Source: JAYZBC01 sp036339375 (GTDB taxonomy: Bacteria; Pseudomonadota; Alphaproteobacteria; MPNO01; UBA2964). From it: 64,000 bases of DNA. The notes under the pieces were generated by a model that was not told where the DNA came from, did not search any database, and saw only the letters and a program-made list of their open reading frames with translations. Location: assembly GCA_036339375.1 (NCBI GenBank), contig JAYZBC010000078.1, positions 1 to 64,000 of the forward strand, given 5' to 3'. Made by a program: the position numbers and the translations under genes. Below, piece after piece: positions 17,764 through 26,781 of this stretch (position 1 is the first letter of the stretch; every line of letters starts with the position of its first letter).

Positions 17764-19065
17764 ATGATCCCCCGTTACAGCCGTCCTGAAATGTCAAACA
17801 TTTGGGAACCCGAAAATCGGTTTCGAATTTGGTTTGAAATTGAGGCTCACGCTTGTGATGCACAAGTTCAGCTTGGTATAATTCCTGAAAAATCTGCCTC
17901 TGCAATTTGGGAAAAAGGACGTTGGGAAATCGCTCGGATTGATGAAATTGAGAAAGAAACAAAACACGATGTAATAGCATTTTTAACTAATGTAGCAGAA
18001 CACGTTGGTGAAGATGCTCGATTTATACACCAGGGTATGACTTCTTCGGACGTATTAGATACTTGTTTATCTGTTCAGCTCTCTCAAGCTGCCGATATTC
18101 TCATTGATGATACACAAAAACTGCTAACAGCACTTAAAACCCGCGCATTGGAGCATAAAGAAACTATTTGCATTGGTAGAAGTCACGCAATTCATGCGGA
18201 GCCAACAACCTTTGGTCTCAAATTGGCTAGCCACTACGCTGAATTCGAACGAGATTTGGGCAGATTAAAAGCAGCTAGAAATGAAATTGCGAGTATTGCC
18301 ATTTCAGGTGCTGTCGGGACTTTCGCTAACATAGATCCTTTCGTTGAAAAGTATGTTGCAGAGAAAATGGGCTTAACACCTGAACCTGTATCAACGCAGA
18401 TTATTCCAAGAGACAGACACGCAATGTTTTTTGCTACTTTAGGCATAGTTTCTAGTTCATTGGAAAGACTAGCTATTGAGATCCGCCATTTGCAGAGAAC
18501 AGAACTACGTGAAGTAGAAGAATTTTTTGCCCCAGGGCAAAAGGGCTCTTCAGCTATGCCGCACAAACGGAACCCCGTTCTAACTGAAAATATAACTGGA
18601 CTTGCGCGGATCGTGCGCTCAGCAGTGGCGCCTGCGATGGAAAATATAGCTTTATGGCATGAGCGCGATATATCTCATTCTTCCGTAGAACGGGTGATAG
18701 GGCCGGATACAACGGTAGCCCTTGATTTTTCCTTAGCCCGCATGACGGGAGTCATAGAAAAACTCATCGTCTACCCCAAAATGATGAAAAAAAATTTGGA
18801 GGCTTTGGGTGGGTTGGTTTTTTCTCAACGAGTACTATTGGCCCTTACTCAATTGGGGATGAGCCGAGAAGATGCTTATGAAACGGTCCAAAAAAATGCA
18901 ATGAAGGTATGGAAAGACGGAACGAGCTTTCTAACTCAACTTCAAAAGGACAAACAAATCAGAAAGTTGATTGCAGCAAAAGACCTTGCAGCTTTATTTG
19001 ATCTTAAATATCACACCAAGAATATTAATCAAATTTTTGAAAGAGTTTTTAACACCAAAGAATAA
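17764..19065 (+). CDS. purB: Adenylosuccinate lyase
   Basis: A 433-residue member of the fumarase/aspartase superfamily that cleaves SAICAR to AICAR and adenylosuccinate to AMP. Visible motifs: the N-terminal PRYSRPEMSNIW, HDVIAFL with its conserved His, the TSSDVLDTCL loop, the substrate-binding GRSHAIHAEPTTFG, and the signature GSSAMPHKRNP near residue 260. The start is taken at the ATG at 17764; a TTG lies one codon upstream. It opens the purine block; DUF1476 follows on the opposite strand. Confidence 0.97.
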   Translation: MIPRYSRPEMSNIWEPENRFRIWFEIEAHACDAQVQLGIIPEKSASAIWEKGRWEIARIDEIEKETKHDVIAFLTNVAEHVGEDARFIHQGMTSSDVLDTCLSVQLSQAADILIDDTQKLLTALKTRALEHKETICIGRSHAIHAEPTTFGLKLASHYAEFERDLGRLKAARNEIASIAISGAVGTFANIDPFVEKYVAEKMGLTPEPVSTQIIPRDRHAMFFATLGIVSSSLERLAIEIRHLQRTELREVEEFFAPGQKGSSAMPHKRNPVLTENITGLARIVRSAVAPAMENIALWHERDISHSSVERVIGPDTTVALDFSLARMTGVIEKLIVYPKMMKKNLEALGGLVFSQRVLLALTQLGMSREDAYETVQKNAMKVWKDGTSFLTQLQKDKQIRKLIAAKDLAALFDLKYHTKNINQIFERVFNTKE

Positions 19066-19193
19066 ACTAGATTTTATGTGAATACCTTTGACTTAACGTA
19101 ATTTAAGGCACTTTTTATTCAAAAATGTCGGATAATTGGGACTCTAACAGCGGTCCAGAGAAAATTCTGCTTGTTTTAAAGTACCAAAAAAAA

Positions 19194-19523
19194 TTAGGAT
19201 CTTTCACTTTCTATTTGGCCACGAGCTGTGTCGCCCAGAATTTCCATTTGTCTGCGCAGTGATTGTTCTGAAATTTCAAAACCTTTATTGGAAAGATCAC
19301 CCATTACTTTTCTGACAACATCGGCATCTCCAGGCTCTTCAAAATCCGCGACTACAACTTCTGAGGCGTAAGCTTGGGCAGCCTCCTCATTTAGCCCCAT
19401 TTGTTCTGCAGCCCAAAGCCCTAAGAGTTTATTTCGTCGAGCAGTGATTTTGAACAGCATTTCCTGATCATGCTGATATTTTGCTTCATACCCTTTTTCG
19501 CGATCCTTAAATCCTTCATTCAT
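19194..19523 (-). CDS. DUF1476 protein, F1-ATPase inhibitor zeta subunit
   Basis: A 109-residue DUF1476 protein. In Paracoccus and relatives this is the zeta subunit, which inhibits ATP hydrolysis by the F1FO-ATPase. Typical segments are NEGFKDREKGYEAKYQHDQE at the N-terminus (the inhibitory helix), TARRNKLLGLWAAEQMG and VVADFEEPGDADV. I choose the ATG at 19523, since AGGTG lies 6 bases upstream and the family starts with M-x-x-F-x-D-R-E-K; an upstream GTG at 19541 would add six unrelated residues. The family is nearly confined to Alphaproteobacteria, so this gene is strong evidence for the organism's class. Confidence 0.93.
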   Translation of the reverse strand: MNEGFKDREKGYEAKYQHDQEMLFKITARRNKLLGLWAAEQMGLNEEAAQAYASEVVVADFEEPGDADVVRKVMGDLSNKGFEISEQSLRRQMEILGDTARGQIESERS

Positions 19524-19679
19524 CTGCAACACCTGTAGCACACGAGATTTTAAAATTTATATTAAACAAAGATGTAAGAAAAAAATTTGATTTTTCAACC
19601 CAAGTTTATTAAATCAATGAATTTAAAATGAAATATGTCCTTTACACTGATCTCACAACCAAGTCATAAACAAGCTCTT

Positions 19680-20432
19680 ATGTGTACAGCTGTATTCTTG
19701 CGTCAACCGGAGAAAAAGTGGCCAATCATCATTGCTTGCAACCGCGATGAAATGTTAGACCGGCCTTCAAAAAATCCCGGGCGGCATTGGCCAGATCGAC
19801 CAGACGTGACCGCTGGTATGGATGAGTTAGCTGGGGGTTCTTGGTTAGGAATTAATGACGATGGTGTAGTATCAGGGATCCTGAATAGAAAAGGGTCTTT
19901 AGGGACAGACAAGTTTTTACGAACAAGGGGTGAGCTGGTACTTGAAGCACTAACCCATAGCGACGCTAAAGAAGCAGCAGAAGCACTTTCCTACATCAAT
20001 CCATCAGCTTACCGAAGTTTTAACTTGTTTGTTGCTGACAATAGGGATGCTTTTTGGCTAAGAAATCAGGATTCAGAAAAAAAGATAGACCTATTTGAAA
20101 TACCTGTTGGACTATCGATGCTAACCAATGACAACTTAAATTCCAAAAGTTCTGATCGTATACAATATTTTCTTCCAAAATTTGGGAATTCAAGAACACC
20201 AGATCCAGATAAAAATTTATGGAAAGACTGGGAAAACCTTTTATCATCAAAAAATGGGGGACCTAAAGCCGGTCCCGAAGAAGCAATGTTTATTGTCACT
20301 AAAACAGGATTTGGAACCTTATCTTCTAGTTTTCTAGCATTGGAATCAGGAGATGCGCTTCAACCGAAAAAAATTTGGCGCTTTGCAAATCACACAGATA
20401 ATTCGGAAAAATATTTCTCGGTTGAAATATAA
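19680..20432 (+). CDS. NRDE (TANGO2-like) family protein
   Basis: A 250-residue NRDE/TANGO2-like protein, an Ntn-hydrolase-like family of unsettled biochemistry; the human relative affects Golgi organisation and haem or lipid handling. The eponymous motif is in IACNRDEMLDRPS at about residue 22, and Cys2 follows the initiator as in the family (MCTAVFLRQ). I therefore choose the ATG at 19680 over the in-frame ATG at 19635, although neither has a convincing Shine-Dalgarno sequence. WLGINDDGVVSGILNRKG is another conserved stretch. It sits between DUF1476 and a GST gene. Confidence 0.85.
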   Translation: MCTAVFLRQPEKKWPIIIACNRDEMLDRPSKNPGRHWPDRPDVTAGMDELAGGSWLGINDDGVVSGILNRKGSLGTDKFLRTRGELVLEALTHSDAKEAAEALSYINPSAYRSFNLFVADNRDAFWLRNQDSEKKIDLFEIPVGLSMLTNDNLNSKSSDRIQYFLPKFGNSRTPDPDKNLWKDWENLLSSKNGGPKAGPEEAMFIVTKTGFGTLSSSFLALESGDALQPKKIWRFANHTDNSEKYFSVEI

Positions 20433-20573
20433 CGGAGGAGTCTTTGCGGACCATTGTCCGAGTCTAGGGGAATTGGTATATGTTGATGAGAAAAAAATGG
20501 TCTGAGTATAGTTTACGGGGCAGTCTCACCAAGGCTAGTCTTCAAGGTAAATTATGAAAACTGGAGGCATTAC

Positions 20574-21215
20574 ATGTCGCAAAGCCTCATCACTCTATGG
20601 GGGATTGGCACGCCACGGACCCACCGGCCGCAGTGGCTCGCGCGGGAACTGGGAATAGATTACCAGCTTAAAAGAATTGGACCTCGCACTGGGCAAACCC
20701 TCACCCCGGAATACAAAGCAATAAATCCACGCCACAAAGTCCCGGCAATGACGCACGGTAATTTGGTACTAACAGAAAGCGTTGCCATTATGATCTATTT
20801 AACTGAAGTTTTTCCGACGCCAGAATTTTTCCACGTGCCTCAAACCATTATTTCACGCAATAAGTTGCTCGAGTGGTGTTTTTTCCTGATGTCGGAAATA
20901 GATGCGAATGCACTCTATACCATCCGACGTCACGGCCCCCTGAAAGACATTTATGGAGATTCACCAGTAGCTGTGACTGCCGCTGGTGAGTATTTTAAGC
21001 ATCAAATTGACACAATGGAAAAACCCTTAAGAAAAAATGCGGGTAAATTCCTAATGGGAAACCAAATTAGTGTTGCTGATATTTTGTTTGTTACGTGCCT
21101 AGATAGTGCAATTCGGTATGACCTACCACTACCCGAATACTTAATGGCCTATCACAAAAAACTCACAGCACGGTCTGCTTACATAAAAAGTAAAGAAGAT
21201 AACCACGAAGGGTGA
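20574..21215 (+). CDS. Glutathione S-transferase family protein
   Basis: A 213-residue GST-fold protein. The N-terminal thioredoxin-like domain (about residues 1-80) has the cis-Pro region in HKVPAMTHGNLVLTESVAI, whose Glu-Ser binds glutathione's gamma-glutamyl group. The helical C-terminal domain contains the N-capping motif region in QISVADILFVTCLDSA. An active-site Ser/Cys near residue 10 is replaced by the GTPRTHR stretch, so catalysis is uncertain. It is located between the NRDE gene and purS, where a short-form purC would be usual in related genomes. Glutathione reductase at 40899 shows that the cell makes glutathione. Confidence 0.85.
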   Translation: MSQSLITLWGIGTPRTHRPQWLARELGIDYQLKRIGPRTGQTLTPEYKAINPRHKVPAMTHGNLVLTESVAIMIYLTEVFPTPEFFHVPQTIISRNKLLEWCFFLMSEIDANALYTIRRHGPLKDIYGDSPVAVTAAGEYFKHQIDTMEKPLRKNAGKFLMGNQISVADILFVTCLDSAIRYDLPLPEYLMAYHKKLTARSAYIKSKEDNHEG

Positions 21216-21343
21216 ATTTTTTAGTAAAGTTTTGTCTGTTGTCAAAAACAATTGGAGTTAATTAAAATAAAATCAATTCACGGTTTTTGTATAAAGGTAG
21301 TCCGGATGGCCTAACAATGCAGAAACTTAAAAGGAGTGGGAGT

Positions 21344-21586
21344 TTGAAGGTACGCGTACACATTACTCTTAAAAAAGGGGTATTGGACCCCCAAGGAAAA
21401 GCCATAGCTAACGCATTGATATCCCAAGGATTTTCCGGAATTAATGATGTAAGACAAGGAAAGTTTTTAGAACTTAACTTGGATGAAATGGAAGTCCAAG
21501 CAGCACATGATTTAGTAGACAAAATGTGTACGAAACTATTAGCAAACGTGGTTATAGAAGATTATCGCATAGATTTGGACATATGA
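21344..21586 (+). CDS. purS: Phosphoribosylformylglycinamidine synthase subunit PurS
   Basis: An 80-residue PurS, the small subunit that bridges PurL and PurQ in the FGAM synthase complex. The sequence [19 protein letters not shown] is diagnostic. The TTG at 21344 is preferred as start: AGGAG lies 7 bases upstream and the protein then begins at LKVRVHIT, as in the family. Longer frames from 21287 or 21317 would add non-homologous residues. The stop overlaps the purQ start by 4 bases (ATGA), so translation is coupled. Confidence 0.95.
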   Translation: MKVRVHITLKKGVLDPQGKAIANALISQGFSGINDVRQGKFLELNLDEMEVQAAHDLVDKMCTKLLANVVIEDYRIDLDI

Positions 21587-22275
21587 AAGCTGCAATCATT
21601 GTTTTTCCGGGTTCTAATTGTGACCGAGACGTTCGGGTCGCCTTAGAAAACAACCTCGGCATAAAACCAAGAATGATTTGGCATAAAGAAACAGAATTAT
21701 CTTTTGTAGATTTAGTTGTCTTGCCAGGCGGTTTTTCATATGGAGATTATCTGCGGGCGGGTTGCATGGCAGCAAATTCCCCTGTGATGCGAGAAGTTGT
21801 AGAGAAGGCCAATAAGGGTGTGCCGATTCTTGGGATTTGTAACGGATTTCAAATACTATGTGAGAGTGAACTTTTACCGGGGGCGTTACTGCGTAATGCT
21901 GGTTTAAATTTTGTGTGTCGAGACGTTTATTTGAAGGTTACAAACGACAGAGCAATTTTCACTAAAGGGTATGGCCTTAATGAAGTAATCCGACTTCCAA
22001 TTGCTCATCATGACGGCAATTATTTTGCTGACGAAAAAATACTAAAAAAGCTTGAAGACGAAAATAAAATCGCTTTTCGTTATTGTTCAGAGGATGGTGA
22101 ATTAACAAATGATGCCAATCCAAATGGGTCCGCCAAACATATAGCAGGAATTTTGAATAATGAAGAAAACGTTTTGGGCATGATGCCCCATCCAGAGAGA
22201 CTCGCGGAACCAGCCCTTGGGGGCACTGATGGCCAGGTTTTATTTGAAACAATAGCCAAAGTCCTCGGAAATTAG
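21583..22275 (+). CDS. purQ: Phosphoribosylformylglycinamidine synthase subunit PurQ
   Basis: A 230-residue class I glutamine amidotransferase supplying ammonia to PurL. The nucleophile Cys is in [11 protein letters not shown] (about residue 86), and the His-Glu pair is in [11 protein letters not shown] near the C-terminus. [15 protein letters not shown] is the family's N-terminal strand. The start is the ATG overlapping the purS stop (ATGA); a start upstream within purS is not needed. purL follows after 10 bases. Confidence 0.97.
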   Translation: MKAAIIVFPGSNCDRDVRVALENNLGIKPRMIWHKETELSFVDLVVLPGGFSYGDYLRAGCMAANSPVMREVVEKANKGVPILGICNGFQILCESELLPGALLRNAGLNFVCRDVYLKVTNDRAIFTKGYGLNEVIRLPIAHHDGNYFADEKILKKLEDENKIAFRYCSEDGELTNDANPNGSAKHIAGILNNEENVLGMMPHPERLAEPALGGTDGQVLFETIAKVLGN

Positions 22276-22285
22276 CTTTTACAAA

Positions 22286-24481
22286 ATGAAAATTACCCCC
22301 GAAATGATTACGGAGCACGGACTAACCAGTGAAGAGTTTGACCGCCTGATCCAAATTTTGGGGAGGGAACCTAACTTAGTTGAACTCGGCATTTTTTCGG
22401 TAATGTGGTCCGAACATTGTTCCTACAAGTCATCACGCCGCTGGCTACAGAAACTTCCAACAGAGGCACCTTGGGTTATCCAGGGTCCGGGTGAAAATGC
22501 TGGCGTCGTTGATATCGGTGATGGACAAGCAGCTGTTTTTAAAATGGAAAGCCACAATCATCCATCTTTTATAGAACCCTACCAAGGAGCAGCAACTGGG
22601 GTGGGTGGTATTTTAAGAGATATTTTTACGATGGGTGCACGCCCAGTATGCAACATAAATGCTTTACGTTTTGGTGATCCTAATGAAGCTAAAACGCGGC
22701 ATTTGGTCTCTGGGGTAGTGGCCGGAATCGGTGGGTATGGAAATTGCGTTGGGGTGCCAACAGTAGGTGGAGAATGTGAATTTCATAGCAGTTATGACGG
22801 CAATATTCTGGTAAATGCCATGACTGTCGGCCTAACGGAGAAAAATCGAATTTTTTACTCGGCAGCTACGGGAGTAGGCAATGCCGTAGTATACGTGGGC
22901 TCTAAAACAGGTCGGGATGGGATTCACGGCGCAACCATGGCTTCAGCCGAATTTGATGATAACTCTGAAGTTAAACGTCCCACCGTTCAGGTTGGCGATC
23001 CTTTTACTGAAAAACTTTTGATAGAGGCTTGCCTAGAGTTGATGGCTACCAACGCCATTGTTGCCATACAAGACATGGGGGCTGCTGGTCTAACGTCCTC
23101 TTCAGTAGAAATGACTTCAAAAGGGGGAGTTGGGATTGAACTTGATATAGATATGGTTCCTGTACGCGAAGAAAAAATGACGCCATATGAGATCATGCTC
23201 TCTGAAAGCCAAGAACGAATGTTAATTGTTCTCAAGCAAGGTGCGGAAAAAAAGGCTCGCAAAATTTTTGAGAAATGGGAGCTCGATTTTTCTGTGATCG
23301 GACGATTAACTGCCACGAAACATTTGGTATTGAAAAAAGCGGAAATAATAGTAGCAGACATTCCCCTAGCACCTTTGGTATCTCAGGCACCAAATTACGA
23401 TCGCAAAAGGAGTAAACCTCCCTCGCCTAAAATCTTACCCAAAGTTCTACCCAACTTTGAAACACCAATTGAAAAAGCCCTTTTGAAATTATTAGGATCT
23501 TCTGACCTTTGTTCGAAACGCTGGATTTGGGAACAATACGATCACATGGTGATGGCGGATACCGTTCAAGGCCCAGGTGGTGATGCAGCGGTAATTCGCG
23601 TCCACGGGACCGACAAAGGTTTGGCAATTACCTCAGATTGTACACCTCGTTATTGTTTTGCTGATCCAAAGGAGGGGGGAAAACAAGCAGTTGTGGAAGC
23701 CTGGCGAAATTTGATTTCAGTAGGCGCACGTCCGTTGGCGGTAACAGACAACCTTAATTTTGGAAACCCGGAACGACCCGAAATTATGGCCCAATTCGCG
23801 GAATGTATTAGCGGAATGGCGGATGCCTGTAAAAAACTCCAATTTCCTGTTGTTTCAGGAAACGTGTCTTTTTACAACGAAACCAAAGGAAAGGCCATTT
23901 TACCGACCCCTGTCATTGGCGCAATTGGTGTAATTGACAATATAAAACAAATGACAAATCTAAAATTGAAAAGAAAAAACGAAGCGATTGTTTTAATCGG
24001 AGAAACAAATGAGCATATAGGGGCGTCGATTTGGCTGCGCGAAATTGGAAATCTAGAGGCTGGTCCACCACCAAAAGTTAATCTTGAATTAGAAAATAAA
24101 AATGGGAGGCAGGTTCAAAAACTAATCTCAACAGGATTAGCAACAGCATGCCATGATATTTCAGATGGTGGGTTGTTGGTAGCCCTAGCCGAAATGGTTT
24201 TAGGCGGTAATATTGGTTGTAGCATTTCTATACCAAGGGAAATTCAATCGAAAAATGGGTGGCTTTTCGGCGAGGATCAAGGCCGGTACTTAATTACAAC
24301 AAACAACCCCGAAAAGGTATTAACGCTCGCCAGGAAAGAAAAAGTATATGCTAAAAACATAGGGAAAACGGGTGGCCTTGCGTTGACAGTGAGTGGAGAG
24401 ACTCCTATATCAATAAAAGAAATGCGGGTTGCACACGAAGGTTGGTTGCCAAATTTCATGGCCAAAAGTCGAACGTCTTAG
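22286..24481 (+). CDS. purL: Phosphoribosylformylglycinamidine synthase subunit PurL
   Basis: A 731-residue small-type PurL, the ATP-dependent synthetase subunit that converts FGAR to FGAM. It has the N-terminal [14 protein letters not shown], the ATP/FGAR site residues in [19 protein letters not shown], and the duplicated AIRS-like domains, with VQDMG-type loops in [10 protein letters not shown] and [10 protein letters not shown]. Length matches other PurS/PurQ-dependent enzymes. It begins 10 bases after purQ and ends 24 bases before bolA, giving a purS-purQ-purL-bolA-grxD transcription unit. Confidence 0.97.
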   Translation: MKITPEMITEHGLTSEEFDRLIQILGREPNLVELGIFSVMWSEHCSYKSSRRWLQKLPTEAPWVIQGPGENAGVVDIGDGQAAVFKMESHNHPSFIEPYQGAATGVGGILRDIFTMGARPVCNINALRFGDPNEAKTRHLVSGVVAGIGGYGNCVGVPTVGGECEFHSSYDGNILVNAMTVGLTEKNRIFYSAATGVGNAVVYVGSKTGRDGIHGATMASAEFDDNSEVKRPTVQVGDPFTEKLLIEACLELMATNAIVAIQDMGAAGLTSSSVEMTSKGGVGIELDIDMVPVREEKMTPYEIMLSESQERMLIVLKQGAEKKARKIFEKWELDFSVIGRLTATKHLVLKKAEIIVADIPLAPLVSQAPNYDRKRSKPPSPKILPKVLPNFETPIEKALLKLLGSSDLCSKRWIWEQYDHMVMADTVQGPGGDAAVIRVHGTDKGLAITSDCTPRYCFADPKEGGKQAVVEAWRNLISVGARPLAVTDNLNFGNPERPEIMAQFAECISGMADACKKLQFPVVSGNVSFYNETKGKAILPTPVIGAIGVIDNIKQMTNLKLKRKNEAIVLIGETNEHIGASIWLREIGNLEAGPPPKVNLELENKNGRQVQKLISTGLATACHDISDGGLLVALAEMVLGGNIGCSISIPREIQSKNGWLFGEDQGRYLITTNNPEKVLTLARKEKVYAKNIGKTGGLALTVSGETPISIKEMRVAHEGWLPNFMAKSRTS

Positions 24482-24505
24482 GGTAGACCTAGCGAGGATC
24501 AAAAT

Positions 24506-24742
24506 ATGCCAATGGACCCTGGAGAAATTGAGCGCTTGATTAAGGAAGCGCTACCAGATGCTGAAGTTACGTTAGAGGATTTAGTGGGTGATGCAGATCA
24601 TTGGTCTGCCAAGATCGTCTCCGCTTCTTTTGTCGGAAAATCGCGCGTTCAGCAGCATCAGATGGTTTATAGTGCACTTAAGGGTAGAATGGGGGGTGAA
24701 CTACACGCCTTAGCATTACAAACATCCCCTCCAGAGAGCTAA
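24506..24742 (+). CDS. BolA family protein
   Basis: A 78-residue BolA-like protein. These proteins pair with monothiol glutaredoxins to handle [2Fe-2S] clusters and sense iron; the partner gene grxD is next. The sequence includes IERLIKEALPDAEVTLEDL and the conserved FVGKSRVQQHQMVYSAL, where the His is the usual cluster ligand or near it. GAGGATCAAAAT precedes the ATG. Short BolA proteins of this type (BolA2/YrbA-like) are about 75-90 residues. Confidence 0.93.
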   Translation: MPMDPGEIERLIKEALPDAEVTLEDLVGDADHWSAKIVSASFVGKSRVQQHQMVYSALKGRMGGELHALALQTSPPES

Positions 24743-24791
24743 AAACTGTCGTCGCTGACACGGTATTTATAAACAAACGTAGGTGAAAGTT

Positions 24792-25130
24792 ATGAGTCAA
24801 AATTTGACATTTGATAGAATAAAACAAGATGTTTCTGAAAATGAAATTGTATTGTTTATGAAGGGTACACCAGTTTTTCCACAATGCGGGTTTTCCGCTA
24901 CTGTTGTCCAGGTACTCACACATTTAGGGGTGCAATTTAAGGGAATAAATGTTCTTGAAGACCCTGAATTGAGGGAGGGTGTTAAGGAATATAGTAGCTG
25001 GCCCACCATACCCCAACTTTACGTTAAAGGTGAGTTTGTGGGGGGGTGTGATATAATCAGGGAAATGTTTGAGTCTGGAGAATTAGTAGAGTTTATGAAT
25101 ACCAATGGTGTAGAGGTTAACCTAAAATAA
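24792..25130 (+). CDS. grxD: Monothiol glutaredoxin, Grx4 family
   Basis: A 112-residue monothiol glutaredoxin of the Grx4/GrxD class, which binds a glutathione-ligated [2Fe-2S] cluster and delivers it with BolA. The active site is PQCGFS at about residue 29, WPTIPQLYVKGEFVGG carries the cis-Pro and the glutathione-binding GG-C-D follows. The ATG at 24792 has AGGTG 6 bases upstream; the earlier GTG at 24783 overlaps that Shine-Dalgarno sequence and is less likely. Next to bolA this is the standard alphaproteobacterial arrangement. Confidence 0.95.
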   Translation: MSQNLTFDRIKQDVSENEIVLFMKGTPVFPQCGFSATVVQVLTHLGVQFKGINVLEDPELREGVKEYSSWPTIPQLYVKGEFVGGCDIIREMFESGELVEFMNTNGVEVNLK

Positions 25131-25174
25131 TAAGGCCTATCGTGCGAATATAACCAAGAAAATGAGGTATTTCG

Positions 25175-25576
25175 ATGGCACTCATTAAAACCAAAGGATT
25201 GGCACATTTTACCATTCCGGTAACAGACACCGTGCGCAGTCAAAAATTTTACGAAGATGTTTTGGGCATGAAATCAGTGCAAGTGAACCATGAGAGAGGG
25301 ATGGTATTCATGGATTCCGGAGGGGATTGTGTAATTTTAACAAAAACAGAGAATCCGATTTCAACCGCTGAAGAACGGGACATACATCACGCTTGGGTTG
25401 TTGAACATGAGGAATATGAGGATGCCGTTAAAGCTCTAAAAGAAAATAAGAGCATAGACTTTTTGTTCGATGAGGACCGACAAGGCGGAGCTGTTAATGG
25501 GCCACGTGCTTATTTTCATGATCCTGACGGTAATGTGCTCGAAATCATCGATCTCACTAGCTATAAGGGAAACTAA
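25175..25576 (+). CDS. VOC family (glyoxalase/extradiol-like) protein, tandem copy 1
   Basis: A 133-residue single-module VOC protein, so probably dimeric. Metal-binding residues consistent with the fold are the His in GLAHFTIPVTD (about residue 9), the His pair in DIHHAWVVEH and the Glu in NVLEIIDLTSY near the C-terminus. GAGGT lies upstream of the ATG. Its stop overlaps the start of copy 2 (TAATG). The VOC superfamily spans glyoxalases, fosfomycin resistance enzymes and ring-cleaving dioxygenases, so the reaction is unknown. The pair lies between grxD and rpsD. Confidence 0.85.
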   Translation: MALIKTKGLAHFTIPVTDTVRSQKFYEDVLGMKSVQVNHERGMVFMDSGGDCVILTKTENPISTAEERDIHHAWVVEHEEYEDAVKALKENKSIDFLFDEDRQGGAVNGPRAYFHDPDGNVLEIIDLTSYKGN

Positions 25577-25986
25577 TGTCAAAACCTGACTTACAGGGGC
25601 TTGCGCATTTCAGTATTCCGGTAAGTAACATCGCCGAGAGTAAAAAGTTTTATACTGAAATTGTCGGTTGCCGCCATCTTTTCACCACACCTCCAGAAAA
25701 CATGTCTTTCCTCGACGCAGGTGGGATGTGCATTATCTTGTGTCAACGTGAAGCCCCAATCAATCCGATGTTGGATGACCACAACGGCGTGCATCATTCC
25801 TTTATGCTCAAGTCAGAGGAATTCGAGGCAGCTTTGATCCATCTGCGGGAAAATAACGTTGAGATTTTTTTTGAGGAAGACCGACAAGGCGGAGTTGTCA
25901 ACGGTCCGCGCTGTTACTTCCGAGACCCAGACGGAACAGTCCTGGAATTTATTGATTTAACAAACTATTCCGGAGCGCAACAATAA
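25576..25986 (+). CDS. VOC family (glyoxalase/extradiol-like) protein, tandem copy 2
   Basis: A 136-residue paralog of the preceding gene with matching landmarks: GLAHFSIPVSN, HHSFMLKSEEF, EEDRQGGVVNGPRCYF and TVLEFIDLTNY. The shared E/D-E-D-R-Q-G-G-x-V-N-G-P-R segment shows that the two arose by duplication. The one-base stop/start overlap suggests coupled translation and possibly a heterodimer. The gene ends shortly before a small inverted repeat that separates it from convergent rpsD. Reaction unknown. Confidence 0.85.
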   Translation: MSKPDLQGLAHFSIPVSNIAESKKFYTEIVGCRHLFTTPPENMSFLDAGGMCIILCQREAPINPMLDDHNGVHHSFMLKSEEFEAALIHLRENNVEIFFEEDRQGGVVNGPRCYFRDPDGTVLEFIDLTNYSGAQQ

Positions 25987-25990
25987 ATAA

Positions 25991-26010
25991 GAGAAAAAAG
26001 CCTTTTTCTC
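25991..26010. terminator. Small inverted repeat between convergent genes
   Basis: GAGAAAAA and TTTTTCTC form a perfect 8-bp stem with a four-base loop between the VOC pair and rpsD stop codons. Because the stem ends in A and T runs on both strands, it could act as a bidirectional terminator. The stem is AT-rich, so efficiency is doubtful. Confidence 0.4.
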
Positions 26011-26023
26011 CAAATGACCCCTG

Positions 26024-26641
26024 CTAACGAGAATAGAATTCGATAACTAAATTTGGCTCCATTTGGACAGGATAAGGTACATCTCCTAATACCGGTGTAC
26101 GAGTCAAGCTCCCTTTCATAATGCGATGGTCAACGTCGATGTAGTCTGGTACATCCCGTTCCGGGCTATCTATAGCATCCAGGACCATTGGAACTTCGCG
26201 TGATTTTTCTTTTACCTCTATAACATCACCTTCCTTTACACGATAAGAAGGTATATTAACACGCTTCCCATTAACGCGAATATGGCCGTGGTTGATGAAC
26301 TGCCGAGCGGCAAACACAGTCGGTACAAATTTCATACGGTAGATGACTGCATCAAGACGTTTCTCTAATAATCCAATCAAATTTTCAGATGTATCTCCCT
26401 TTCGGCGCAAAGCTTCTTCGTAAACCCGACGAAATTGTTTTTCAGTAATATTACCGTAATATCCCTTTAACTGCTGTTTTGCATTCAGCTGCGTCCCAAA
26501 ATCTGATGGTTTTCTGCGTCGTGATTGACCGTGTTCACCCGGTCGATATTCACGGCTATTAAAGGGAGACTTAGGCCGACCCCAAAGATTACACATTAAA
26601 CGTCGATTTATTTTATACTTTGCACTGATCCTTTTGCTCAT
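26024..26641 (-). CDS. rpsD: 30S ribosomal protein S4
   Basis: A 205-residue S4, a primary 16S-binding protein that nucleates assembly of the 30S body. The N-terminal [20 protein letters not shown], the YRPGEHGQ segment, and the S4 RNA-binding domain [20 protein letters not shown] plus [15 protein letters not shown] (about residues 95-135) are all present. As in most alphaproteobacteria it is a lone gene near grxD, not in the spc/alpha operon. A promoter candidate lies about 100 bases upstream. Confidence 0.98.
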   Translation of the reverse strand: MSKRISAKYKINRRLMCNLWGRPKSPFNSREYRPGEHGQSRRRKPSDFGTQLNAKQQLKGYYGNITEKQFRRVYEEALRRKGDTSENLIGLLEKRLDAVIYRMKFVPTVFAARQFINHGHIRVNGKRVNIPSYRVKEGDVIEVKEKSREVPMVLDAIDSPERDVPDYIDVDHRIMKGSLTRTPVLGDVPYPVQMEPNLVIEFYSR

Positions 26642-26739
26642 GCTTTTTTTATCCTAGTTTTTTTCTTTTTGTCCCGATAGTCCGGCCCGGTAATCCAGGG
26701 GCGTGGTCTAAAACCCCACATTCTCGGAAGTGGTGGCGC

Positions 26740-26767
26740 ACTATAGGGAATTAAATTTTAAAGTAAA
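26740..26767 (-). promoter_or_regulatory. Possible rpsD promoter
   Basis: On the minus strand TTTACT and TATAGT are separated by 16 bases, a fair match to -35 and -10 boxes. The implied leader to the rpsD ATG is about 90 bases and contains G+C-rich inverted segments. Inferred from pattern only. Confidence 0.3.
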
Positions 26768-26781
26768 GGTAAAAGCCATAA

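Noticed and set aside
21287..21343. N-terminal extension of PurS from an upstream ATG
   Set aside because: It lies upstream of the AGGAG ribosome binding site and has no PurS homology; the TTG at 21344 fits the family start.
24792..26641. Housekeeping operon broken by the VOC genes
   Set aside because: rpsD is on the opposite strand to grxD, so the VOC genes cannot interrupt a shared transcript; the neighbourhood is only extended.
26650..26780. G+C-rich patches in the rpsD leader resembling tRNA or structured RNA
   Set aside because: No T-loop or acceptor stem is present; it can only be described as a leader with short inverted segments.
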